Below, piece by piece: positions 45,836 through 59,000 of a DNA stretch of 64,000 nucleotides. A program made the translations under genes and the position numbers. The notes beneath the pieces were generated by a model. The model was given only the letters and a program-made list of their open reading frames with translations. It had not been told where the DNA came from and did not search any database. How positions within the stretch are numbered: the first letter of the stretch is position 1; each line of letters begins with the position of its first letter. The DNA is from Siphonodentalium dalli (lineage: Eukaryota > Mollusca > Scaphopoda > Gadilida > Siphonodentaliidae), in NCBI GenBank assembly GCA_032622095.1, contig CP136065.1, positions 213,632,151-213,696,150 of the forward strand. The letters are read 5' to 3'.

Positions 45836-48800
45836 TAGGAATCGGACCCGATAAGCCTGAGATTTCCTGAAATCGGCCATTTTGTAGTCGCCACCAAGTG
45901 CTTTCGCTTTTTGCGAGAAGTTGGATGTTGCAGAAAATGTCACATGTCCAAACTGTGTTTGCCAGTATAGATATATGTTGCTTTGATGAAATCATCAGAT
46001 TATATGCAGAGTGACGCTACATGTGATATAAGCTACAGTTCTGTGGGTTTTCCACAAAAGGTCGACTGCAAGTGTCACAAGGATTTTAACTGGACTTGGA
46101 TTTGTGCATTTCCCCAACGGAAGAATGTTCAATAATAGCACGAAACGTCTGGATTTGGAAATACCTGAACATCGTTTAAGAAGATAATTGAATTCATTGC
46201 TTGTGAAATTTCCTTCACTTCCGGGTTTAGACACAATCATGTGCAGTTGTTTTATGTGTCCTACAATTCGTGCACATGCAGCTGATAAAATACAACGTTT
46301 TTCAAGTTACGGGAATAATATATTGTCCTGCGCATAAAGATCAACACTGACGAACTGGTGTTTGTGTTGTATAACATGAGCTGTTTAATTGTTAAAAGCG
46401 ACGGTTGTTTAGTTGAGTATAACATTGTTAAATTGCAAGTAAAATACCAACAAAACAAAAATATCAGAACAAAACAAAACACGTCGCGGGCGGCCATTTT
46501 ACGGAAAACTCCGTCATTAGAATTTGTGTTCTTTCAGTTAGTTGTCGCTTTGCCATAATTATCCGTACTCCGTAGTTACGATTACGGTTTCTCTTCGTGA
46601 ATACAACTCAATAATACATCATGTAGTCGCCATATGGCCATTAATTGCTATGTCGGAGTGGCAACCAAATAATTCGTCGCTTTGAAACATGAGAATCTTA
46701 CGAAGCACAAGTAAAACTCTCAATTTTAGGGTTAATAATTTCAAACTCGCAGTGAGTCGTACCAAATTTCTTCGAACTGTTGGGCATTTTCAACCAGAAT
46801 CCAACTGAGTTTCTTATATTAGTATATAGCGAGTGTTACTCGGGTATGTGGAAAATATCCAAGTGCATTAGTGACTGTTTATCAACGTGTGTTTGATGAC
46901 TATTGAATGAAAGATCAAAACTGGTATAAATCGTCCTGACGATCAATGGACCTTTCCACGGTTGTCAATCAGCGACCGGGCCGATCGCTGCTGCAATGAA
47001 AATTCTCAGTTCACCCTAATTTTGACATATGTGCATACTTTCAGAGTTAAATTACCTATATTCAAACAACCATTTTGTTTTAAAATCAGAATATTTAAGA
47101 AATGACTCTTATTTCGATTAAGGTCATGCAGTTAATATGACCATACGCTAGCGTAATTAACGAACCACAGCTAAAACACATGCACAAGCTAGGATATATG
47201 TCTTTTTAATAATAAAAATAACTTCATAGATGCGTATTCCCATCAAATAAGATTAACTTAGGCCTTACATCGTGGTGTAATTATGTTATATAACACTCCA
47301 TACATGCACAAAGGTTCACTGACGGAGTGGGTTCTATAGCAATTTCGTGCATAAATTAGGTCAATCATATCATACATCAAGGCATGTGAGAAATCAGAGA
47401 TCCACAATGCAAACAGACTACGAACTCACCGACTCTGACTTAAAACCTAAATAAAAAACTTTTAAAAGCCATTCCTTTTGAACAAACTATTATAGAATAT
47501 AAACTACCAACATAAAACTGAAAGTATTCAAAAGTCAAGACTGTTTGCTGTTGTCTAGATGGGGTATTGTACTGAACTTAACCATTATACTATTGACGCT
47601 GCATGTGTGCGCAATCCGAGTGAGATATGTACTATACTATGAAGCTTGTCGATTTCATCATGTCCATGTCATTCATAAAAAATGTCATCATGTCGATTTC
47701 AACGAAACTCAACGAGCAACGTCATCATGTAGCTTTCACCATCGACCGAATTTGCGATAACTTGAATGCATTTTCTGCTTTGTTCATAAGTATGTGTTTC
47801 TTGTCGATTCATGAAAATAGAAGGATGTCTGAGGTTTATCAGATTCACGTATACTGTACTCGGTGATATTATATATGATAATTTAAACGCGATATAATAA
47901 CGTTTGCTTACATCACGAATTTCCGATTCCAGTATTGTCCCCAGCCCAGCCAGAGTTATTGAGCTTTTCCCATTGCACGCGACATTTATGTTTTAAGCCA
48001 CTCCATTGCAAATATTTGACAGTCCAAAATGTTATAATTATGTTCTCAATAAAATGTAAACCGCGGCTACGAATGAACTTCACTGTACATAATTCCGATA
48101 GTAACTCCCTTCAATTTCAGATTACGACGTTAATGCTTTATCCGCACCGATCTACTGTGCGACAAACGCGCTCGCAAAAATTCAAAACAGTAGTGTCGTG
48201 TTAGATAATAATTGGTGACGTCACAAAATCAGATATAGTCTATATACGACCAAAGCGTCCGGCAGTTATAAAAAGAAATATCTTCGGTTAAAACTCATTA
48301 CCTTAATCGAAACAAGAGTTATTTCTTATAATTTAATCCGTCATTTCACAAGAGAACCGCCAAAAGTAGAGTTTTAAGAATAACGAGCTTACGACATTGA
48401 GACTGTGTCCGACGAAAAAGACACATGAAGTTGAAAGAGACACCCTCACTCAAAACCTGTGCTTATCGATTGATCACGTCGCTCGGAAATTCAGCTTTTT
48501 TGATTGGGTTGTTGCGACTGATCACGCATCGCGTGGCACCGGACAACTGTAGTTTCATGTGGGATTGATATTCGACCGCGGTGGCACAAACCCTTGTTAG
48601 TTTTAATTCCGTGTTTCATTTCTTTGCAAATGTTCCATTTTGTTGATTTGTCTGGTTACTTGTGAACTGAATATTAGCATCTAGTTGTTAATACAGTCAT
48701 ACCCGAAGGAACTATAAATGCGAAATTTTATTTTAAATGGTAAGAAGTATCGAACAGTTTCCATGTACATTTTTAGGCACGCCTGATCACTCGGCGCTGC

Positions 48801-49805
48801 TGCCATTTTTGTGGCGGGGAAAGTAATCAAGAAATGTAGGTTATGACACTTGTCATAATTTTCGCAATTAAAGGCGAAAAGAATGTATTATATGATCTCC
48901 GGTGTATCTATCTATATATATTTCCCTCCCAGACTCCTGGACCGATTTCAACAAAATTTGGTGTGGTGTCTCGGAGTGCCCGGGCGGATGTTCTAATGGC
49001 GCTAGTCTTTTAAATTTTGAATTGAAATAATTTAATTTCAATTTGAATGTTTTTTTTAATGTAAAATTAAATAACAACAACCGCAGACTAATCAGGTATA
49101 TTGTTTATGAATCATGGTGCTATTTGAATCAGGCATAATGATAGCCAATAATAGTTTACTCATTCGTTCAGCCACCACATCAGGTGGTACAAAGAGAAGG
49201 CGTAATGAATACATGTATACATAAAACAAATTCCGACCATTATACCGTGAGCGGAGGCTGTTAAGCAACTGAGTATTCATGTTTTTTTCAATACGACTTA
49301 TTCTTTATATAGCTAACTTAACTTAACAGCATCGGCACACGGTATATAGTTTGACAAATATTAAAAAAAAACCACAAGTATGGTGGATGTTTAAAAATAA
49401 ATATTATACTTAATATCAATAAGAAGTGGTTTATTGGGCGTAAACGATGAAGATACACGACGCTATGTGTATCGTCGTTTACTGCCCTGGAGAACAGACG
49501 GTTGACGTTATAATTTTGATAAACTTACAGGTTTTCCTCATAGTGGATGGTCGGGATGTGCTCAATAGTAATTATAGTAAAACGACATATGACATAAATA
49601 ACTCAAATTCAAGTGATGTGGTACCCAATTTGTAATTCTTATCAGAAGTAGTCCATGATGCGAAATGTGTCCATAGTTAATTTTATATATCTACACCCCA
49701 TATGTAGTCAACATGCACTGCTTTGTTATCCCTATAACCCAGTAGGACAGCCACACCTCTTATTTCTATTGAACCAGATATAAGTCGAAAACACATGGTT
49801 TCTGT
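45836..49805. other. No gene recognised
   Basis: Nearly 4 kb without a supported exon. Open frames are short and overlapping. A repeat-like phrase 'ctcccagactcctggaccga' and 'tttcaacaaaatttggtgtg' occurs at 48925-48965. The poly(A) site of the lectin gene is expected near the right end, but no clear minus-strand AATAAA was found close to the stop. Confidence 0.5.
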
Positions 49806-50053
49806 TTAGAACATGTGACCAATCTGACAGATGAAGTTATATATTTTGCTCTCTGGTCGATCGACGAATTTATATCCGTCTGTGTTGAGCTGGTTCTCTC
49901 CTTTGAAGTTTTGGTCCATGCAAGCCACGTGATCTTCCGGCCAATACAAGCCGTGGTCTGGTGAGAGGTACACCATCGGTGTTCCATCCGAGTGTACATA
50001 ATCTCCTACCACGGTAGAGTTTGTCCTTCTTCTCCCATCAATCCACATTTGTG
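49806..50053 (-). CDS. Lectin gene exon 3: second half of the lectin domain and stop
   Basis: It follows 'gttttcag' and encodes 'QMWIDGRRRTNS', 'SPDHGLYWPEDHVACMDQNF', 'SKIYNFICQIGHMF' and a stop at 49808-49806. The domain end coincides with the protein end. Confidence 0.85.
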
Positions 50054-53000
50054 CTGAAAACATAAACGACGCGCGTGCATGTATAGAGGTCAAGGCCGTT
50101 CGCACGTGGTGGTTTCAAAATGTTCTCAAAACAAAACCTGATGAAACATATATATACTTCCAGATATATTAAAAACATATTAATCATTTTATGATTATTC
50201 TAATACTTCAATCTTATAGTTTATAATTCGTGCAGCCACTACACCGGTTTGAAGAATGTAGAATTCAACTTTAATGGCCTAAAACATCAACAACAAGGTT
50301 GTACCCTTTCGCAAAATATGATATCTCATTTGCATACGTAAAGCTTTAGTCCTTCATTCGCCCCGAAGTAATCGATGATAAACAAACAGGAAAGATACCA
50401 CCATCGAGAGTCTTTATTAATTAATATAAATGACTATCCATGTGTAGCCAACATGCACTACATTGGTTTCCTCGGAGTCCTATTAGGATAGCCAAACCTC
50501 TAGTTTCTATTGGACCAGGTAAAAGTATGAATTCAATCAATTAAAGAGAATTCGTACATCTATGATCAAAAGTTTCTCTTCATCGCATAATTCGAGCGTT
50601 CGATATTCAATTTTACACAAATGTAAATTGCATTGGATTTTTGCCATTTTGGCGGCCATTTTGGGACAGACATTTGACACTTATGGTTTACGACTAAGCA
50701 TTGCTAGCGTATATTTAAATTTATTTCAGCATTTCCGATACCAACTGCCATTTTGGACACCATGTTGAATTGGGAATTAGGGTTATGGTTAGGTTTAGGG
50801 TTATGCTTAAGGTTAAGGTTAGGGCTAGGTTAGTGTTTGGGTTAGGATTAAGGTTATGGTTGGGGTTATGGTTTATTTTATGGTTTTAAGTATCAGGGAA
50901 TTAGGGTATGGTTAGTGTCAATTTGAGGGTTAAGTTTTGGGTTTAATGATATGGTCAGGTTAGTGATATGATTAGGGTTATGATTAAATTTAGAGTAAGA
51001 TTATGGTTATAAGGTTTTGGTTAGGGTTTGTGCTCGTTTCCAAATATGCCGTCTCATTGTGATCTAGGATATTTTAAACGGGTGGAATGTTAGTTCATAT
51101 GTGTAATGTTATGTTCCCTTATTGCTACTCTGGATTTATACAAATCTCTATAGAAGTGTGCTTGCTCTTGTAGAATTTGATAAACTCTTCTGTTTCTGAT
51201 CCATCATAATTATGTTATTATTTTTGGATTAGTTGTTTATTGTATAATGTCGTATTGTAGACCTTGTTCGAAGTAGCTACGACATGTTCATGCTATTCTA
51301 TCCAGAAATGTTACTGTTATAGTAATATAATAAATAATTGAATTTGATCTTTGTAATATATTGTGAGCATCGATTCCGTGCAGCGATTGCGCTACAGAAG
51401 TCCCGATGGTCATTCCAAACCATGACACGTCCTATCGCGTGATATACGTATAATAAGATCAAATTGAATATAAATTGAATATTATTAATATAAAGTATAT
51501 GTGTACATGTTATGAAAAACTGAATACAAAGTTTAAGTTGATGTTTTGTCCACTATATATATACAGCCATGTACTTGATCTGAATGGCACTTGCATGTTT
51601 TTTCAGATGAACACACTTCTCCTGTAAATGTGACAGCCAAGCAGTTGGCTTGGCTTGTAGTTAGGGAGCCCGCATATGTTCTATTGACACTTTTGCGTAC
51701 AAAAGGTTTGACCCCCTAAAGTTGGTACCAATAATGGAACATTCTGAAAAACCGATTTCTTAAGTTGCGCATTCCTGGGGTTTAGGGGGCACTGAACCCC
51801 AAAAAGTGCCAAAAATCACTTCTATTTACACTTCTGCGTAAATCGATGAATTTTGGTTTGATGATACTCCTAAGTGTACTGATTAAGAAAACACAACTTA
51901 AGAAAGGGTTTTTCCTGGGGTTTTCAGATAAGAAAGGGGGTCCCATGCTGAACCCCAAAACGCGATTTTTCACTTTTTTTTACACTTTCGCGTACATCCA
52001 TAAGTTTTCGTCTCAAAGTACTTTGATATATACTAATTATAAAAACACAACTTAAGAAGCAACTTTTCCTGGGGTTTTAAGATAAGAAGGGGGTCATCGG
52101 GTCACCCCTCAAAACGTAAAAAATCACTTTTATTTACATGATTGCATTCGTCCAACGTGTGTGTGTGTGCGCACACCCCTGGAACGTTGCACTATTACAA
52201 CCAATACATCCCTAAATCGATACGATCAACTTACGAAATATATATTCATGTCGTTTTCTGATAAGAACGAGACTTGTACCCCCCCCCACAACCCGATCCA
52301 TCATTTTCTAGAACTATAAGTGAGCCAGTTTTATGAAAATTATAGCGGGAAAATCTAGTAAAATGTATACAAATGTATATATTTTCGTGAAGCTAAGACA
52401 TAATGACACTTTTTTGGGCCAAAATTGAAACTCACCATCCAAGATGGCCGCCAAGATGGCCACCGGAAGTTGAAAATATGACATTTTTTCACAAATATCT
52501 TCTAGATCAATTCATGCTGTTTGGAACTGGTTGAGTAATGCAACTTTATTTTGTGTTTGGTATATTAACTGATCATTGGAGCAATTAAATATGCAATTAT
52601 TGGGGTCCTAACCCCTTCCGATCCCTCAAACATTCGATTTTACAGAACGCAGTACAAAATTTTACAAAAAATCACAATTGGGATTCTAGTCATATTTCAA
52701 CAAGAAATGAAAAGAACATTGTAATGTAAGTGAGGCATATCATTACCTATGAATATTCCAAATCTCTGGAACCATAAATCTTACCTTGGCTCAAAATGGC
52801 TGCGAAAATGGCCGCCAAAATATGAAAAATGGTAAATATTGCCCCAGGGTGTCCTTCAATCGCTTACAAGTTGTGGTTGATGTACACAATTGGCTAATCT
52901 GTTTTCTATACATTACATACTAACATGTCTGATGCACCATGGATCATTTTTACTATTGTCACCACTGACATCACCAGAAATATTGGATTTTTCTCTCACA

Positions 53001-56000
53001 AACTTGACATAAATATCGGCAAAAATTAACTTTTCAGGGTTCGAACATTTGTTCAAGTAAAATGTAACTATCTTTGGATTGAAAGGTGTTTATTGTTTTG
53101 GTCTATCTTAAATGTGTCACACTACGGTGTTTATAGACTAAATTGCTCAAGATGGCTTCTAAAATGGCAACCAAATTTGTTAAAAGTTAAAAGTTAACAT
53201 ATCTCGAACATTATTCTCTGCGTTATCCGAAAAAAGGTGGCAAATTGTGACTCACTTGGTTATTGTACGTGTTAGTTACAAGTAATTAACTGACAACTAC
53301 GTTCTATTATGTTTGTCCCAGTTCCGTATGGGTCATGACAAATTCATTTTAAAGTTGCAGTATGGAATTTTGCGGAGAACCTCTTTTGTGATTCTGGCCA
53401 TATTATTGAAAGGAAATGGGCAGAACTTTGAGACGGAACTGAGATGAACCATGATATGTGGGTATTCTGACCCATTATGATAAAAATTTATCAACTGGAT
53501 ACAGGGTGGAAGCCAATATGGCAGCCAGGGAGTTACTCTATGATAATAGATGAGGATAATAGGTAATAGATAATACAGGGAGTTATTGTATGGTCATGAA
53601 TGATGTGTGGGTATATAGGGAGTGCCCTGTTGGTAACGGTGGACGTATATTTATATATGTTATGGATGTGTTATCATTGGTGCTGTATGGGGAGTAAATT
53701 TATTATCATGGATGGCGTGTATGAGTATGGCAAGTATGGAACTTATGGTCGTATTGCGGATATTGGTATATCTGGAAGGGCTCACCATTGGTGATGTGCA
53801 TATGTATACCTGGATTGACTCTATGGTCATGGGTATGGCGAATAGGTATACATGTAGTGGCTGTATGGTCCATGGTGAGGTGAATATGTATACAATGAGT
53901 GACTGTATGATCGTGAATGTAGTGAATATGTATACATACAGTGACTATATGGTCATGTGTCGGGTGTAGGTGTCTACCTTTGTTTCAAGCATGGTGACTC
54001 GTGGCTGTATCGTCATTTGTGGTATGTATGGGTATAACCAAGTATGGCTGTATGATCAGGTGTACTAGTACATGTACGTGTATACAGTGGGTGACTATGC
54101 TGTCATTTGTGTGGTGTTTATGTACATATGGAGTGATTGGGGTAATGGGTGGGTTGTACATGTGTACCTTGGGTGGCTATCGCTTTCCACAATAACTCAA
54201 GGATATGTTAATCAATAGAGAGGTCATGTCATATCGTGGAAAGCGATGGCCACCCATTATCACACAGTCATTACATATATACATAAACACCACAGACATA
54301 ACAATATAGTGACCCACTGAATACATGTACACCTGACCCATGACCACGGATGACCAAACAGCCACGCGTCACAAAATGCAGACACACCGGGTATACTCCT
54401 AAACATGACCCATAACCATATAGTCACTCCTTGGATACCCATTCATCTCACCATTGGCCATAAGGTCATCCCCTGTATACCTATTCTCCAAACGCATGGT
54501 CAAATAGTTAGTCAATATATACATCAACACAACAACAATGACCATAAAGTCACCCCGATATACATATGCACATCACCAATGGAGCCACTCGCTTCATACA
54601 CATACCCTCGCCCATGTTACCTGGTATACTCCTTCACCTGACCTATGGCCATATAGTCACCCCGTGTGTACCTATTCAAAACATTCATACACGATCATGG
54701 TCAATCCTTGTATATATATTCACCTCAACATTGGCCATGTCAATCCCTGTATCCCTATTTGTCACACCATAGCCGAATAACCACTCAAGATATACTAATA
54801 CACCCAGCCATGTCAGTATAGCCACTCCATGTATGCATATGCACCTCATCCATTGCCATATAGCCACTCGCTATATACACATATCCCTCGACCATGACAA
54901 TAAAGCAACACGTGTGTGTACTGGTATAACCTACACATGACGATACCGAGACGAGTCACCAAACAAGAACACCAGGTACATGTATATTCATACGCCTGTC
55001 ACCCCCTGTATAGATGTTCATTACATTTGTGATCATACATTCACTACTTGTATACCTACATGTACTCATATCACCATTATACATACAGTCACTACCTGTA
55101 TACCTATTCGACACACATAGTCATATAACCACTCGATATAAATATGCAGCCCACCCTAGACAATAGATTCACTCCAGGTATACATGTAAACCTCACTAAT
55201 GGCCATTCAGCCCTTCCAGATATACAAAAAATCCGCACATACGACCACTCAAACAATCCATACTTGCATATACACCTCACACATGACAATTCAGCAATTC
55301 ACTGTATAATCATACACGACATCCATTATAATACAGCTAAGCCCTATACACCCACCAATGATAATACATCCACGAGATATATAAATATACATCCCACCCG
55401 TTACCACAAGGACACTCCCTATGTACACACACGCTTGATAATGTCCACCCAGCTTACTCCAGGTATTCACATTCAATCATGACCGTACAGTCATTCCATG
55501 TATACCTATACACATTACCCGTAACCATAACATCACTACCGATTTATCCACACACCCCATCCATGATCATACAGACAACACATGTACATCCCACCCATGA
55601 ACTTACAGTCACTCCATATATACATAATCAACACATAGATGACCATGTAGCTATATCCATACACCACACCAATGACCGGGTGCACACGTACTGGATATAC
55701 ACAATCATACACCATACAGTCACTACATGCATACCGATTCACCCCACACCTGACCATGACCTCTCCCTGTATACCTAGATGCATCTTACCATGGACAACT
55801 CACTCATAACCATATAGTCACTCATTGTATACCTACTCACACCAGTCATGACATACAATAACTCCCTGTATACCTATTCACCTCACATATGATCACAGAG
55901 TAACTCCCTGGCTACGGTATTGGCATCCACACTGTATCCTGTTGACATTTGTTTTTAGCATAATGGACCAGAATTGCCAAAGATTATGGTCCATCTCAGT

Positions 56001-59000
56001 TCTGTCTCAAATTTCTGCCCATTTCCTTTCAATAAATATGGCCAAAATCACAAAAGAGGTTCTCGGCAAAATTACATACTTTAAAATGAATTTGTCATGC
56101 CCCATACGAAACTGGGACAACTGGAAATAGAACATGTAGTTGTCAGTTAATTAACTAACACCTATAATAACCAAGTGAGTTACAGTTTGCTACCTTTTCG
56201 GATAATGCAGAGAATGTTCGGGATATATGTAAAATATTACTATTTTACAAATTTGGTTGCCATTTTGGAAGCCATGTTGAGCATTTTGGTCTATAAACAC
56301 CGTAGTGTGACACATTTAAGATAGACCAAAACAATAAACACCTTTCAATCCAAAGATAGTTATATTTTACCTGAAAAAATGGTCAAAACCTGAAAACTGA
56401 AATTTTGCCAATATTTATGTCAAGTTTGTGAGAGAAAAGTCCAATATTTTTGACGATGTCAGTGGTGAAAATAGTAACAATTAACCATGGTGCATCAGAC
56501 ATGTTAGTATTCAATGTATATTGCAGAATAGCCAATTTTATACATCAACACAACTTGTAAGCGATTGCAGGACACGCTGGTGTAATATTTACCATTTTCC
56601 ATATCTTGGCGGCCACATTGGCAGCCATTTTGAGCCAAAGTAAGAATTTTGGTTCCAGTAATTTGGAATATTCATAGGTAATGTAATGCCTCACTTACAT
56701 TACAAAGTTCTGCTCATTTCTTGTTGAAATATGACTAGAATCCCAATTGTGATTTTTTTGTGAGGGGTGTACACACATACACATACGTTGGACGAATGCA
56801 ATCATGTAAATAAAAGTGATATTTTACGTTTTGAGGGGTGACCCGATGACCCCCTTCTTATCTTAAAACCCCAGGAAAAGTTGCTTCTTAAGTTGCGTTT
56901 TTATAATTAGTATATATCAAAGTACTTTGAGACCAAAACTTATGGATGTACGCGAAAGTGTAAAAAAAGTGAAAAATCACGTTTTGGGGTTCAGCATGGG
57001 ACCCCCTTTCTTATCTGAAAACCCCAGGAAAACCCCTTTCTTAAGTTGTGTTTTCTTAATCAGTACACTTAGGAGTATCATCAAACCAAAATTCATCGAT
57101 GTACGCGGAAGTGTAAATAGAAGTGATTTTTGGCACTTTTTGGGGTTCAGCGGCCCCTAAACCCCAGGAATGCGCAACTTAAGAAATCGGTTTTTCAGAA
57201 TGTTCCATTATTGGTACCAACTTTAGGGGGTCAAACCTTTTGTACGCAAAAGTGTAAATAGAACATATGCGGGCTCCCTAACTATTGACCACCTTTATCC
57301 GTGACACCGAGATATTTCCGTTCTTAATAATCACGGTACACCTGGAGTTCCCTGGGAAAACACCAATTATGCCAATGAGGGTATATACCACCCCTTAATA
57401 TAGGCCCTTATCCCTTGACATTCGGAATTTCGATTTTAGAAAGACATGGAATCCAATCCATGCACTCAATCCAGGCTTCCATCTTAAGAATCTGACAGAA
57501 AGGAATATTTTGGAAACAAACATTGCAATAAGTTAATATAAACCAATGACATCGATATGTTTCTTCTTAATATTTAGTGTAATTCACGCAGCGCGTTATA
57601 GTCATTCGGTGAGATCACCATCCAACAGGCCCAAGCTAGTTATAATTGCCGTATATGGCGTAGGAAAAAATATGGTATTGCAGTAAGCTTATCTGTGTAT
57701 CGACTTCGAAAGCGCAAGCATGAAGCGATTATGCAGTTCTGGGTTTTCGCATGGGACTATACAATAATAGCGTTCCTGGCAAAACACACTCTACCACACT
57801 CCTCCAATGGAATTATGTCATTTCTTTTTAACTAAATGTATACAATACACGAAATACGCAATAGCCTTATTTCGATCAATGCGGCGGGACTTTTTTTAAT
57901 GCAAAATCGCCGTCTGAAACAACCGTTTTTCCTCGGCGTTGTGTGGCTCTATGACCGATGTATTTGGGGGGGGGGGGGGCTATTGGGCTATTAATGTTTG
58001 ACAGCCCAAAATTATGACCCGTTTGTCACGTTGCTGGCCGAAGGGCATGTATTGTGCATACAGCATAAGCAGATAATATACTCACTCATATTACTGTCAA
58101 TCATGATTTGTTTTGCTGTGTTCCACATGGCCTCGTTCTCGATCTTGATAAGGTGAGCGTTCAGATTTCCACATGTTGATGTTGCGTCAAAATGATTTTT
58201 CTGGTCAGCTAATAGCATAGCATAAAATTGTGAGCCGACTTCACCAAACAGATCATAACCTTTATCCAGTGGCGAACCTGTGACGAATACAATAACATAA
58301 ATGGTATACATGTATACATGCCCTCCACATAGTTGGTTGTGGGTCTCATGTAGTTGCAGCCTCTATATAAGTGAGTTGTTTCCGTCCGTCTTTCCATCCA
58401 TCCGAAACGTTTGTTGTCTGGATCATAACTTGAATAATATTAAAAGTTTTGCAAAAGTTCTAAATTTGGCTACCAGGGACATGACGACAGGGGTTATCTC
58501 CCATCGCTCCGCTGAGATACCACTGCCATAATGACATAATTTAATTGGTAAGGAATTCTTCGGTGTTTTTAGTTCTTATATGTTTTAGGATTAAAATTGT
58601 CTATGTCTGGCTCAGTTCATATTGTTCTTATCAATACCGAAAGAATTACCATTATTGCAAACGTAAACAAAAATTTGGTGGTCAATCACAAGATAATAGG
58701 TGACTAAATATTAGTAAATACAGTTCCGCGACGATATATAAAAATAGATTTATCGTCTGCAAAGTACACTCATTGTGGCAGTGATATATCGCAGCGATAG
58801 CGTAGAGGGCGCTGTATGGAGTTTGCGCAGCGATAGCGTAGAGGGCGCTGTATGGAGTTTGCGCAGCGATAGCGTAGAGGGCGCTGTATGGAGTTTGATT
58901 ATACAGATAATACAGTCCAATTCATAATTGTGTCCAGTTCGAAATTGAGGAATTTTTAACAGAAGTGTTTTTATGTTCGGTATATGGTTCACATTTTAAA

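Larger units (their letters stand above)
51658..57284. mobile_element. 5.6-kb giant foldback (near-palindromic) element in lectin intron 2
   Basis: The outer ends are inverted: TAGTTAGGGAGCCCGCATAT at 51658 and its reverse complement ending at 57284. Direct 'ttg' lies just outside both ends (weak 3-bp target duplication). Outer arms are about 51658-53545 and 55905-57284; the left arm has ~480 bp (52185-52665) absent from the right. Inside, both arms carry a diverged ~42-bp minisatellite in opposite orientation. A central 20-bp inverted pair (54171-54190 and 54236-54255) closes the structure. No transposase is present: open frames in the two arms are mirror images of each other. Confidence 0.85.

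Noticed and set aside
50766-51030. True chromosome end
   Set aside because: The repeats are degenerate and are followed on both sides by ordinary sequence within a gene.
51782-52055. Open frames in the foldback arms as a transposase remnant, mirrored at 56927-57160
   Set aside because: Low-complexity peptides present in both arms as inverted copies; no catalytic motif.
53546-55900. Open frames rich in Met/Tyr/Cys or His/Pro/Thr in the minisatellite region
   Set aside because: Their composition follows the 42-bp repeat on each strand; no gene structure.
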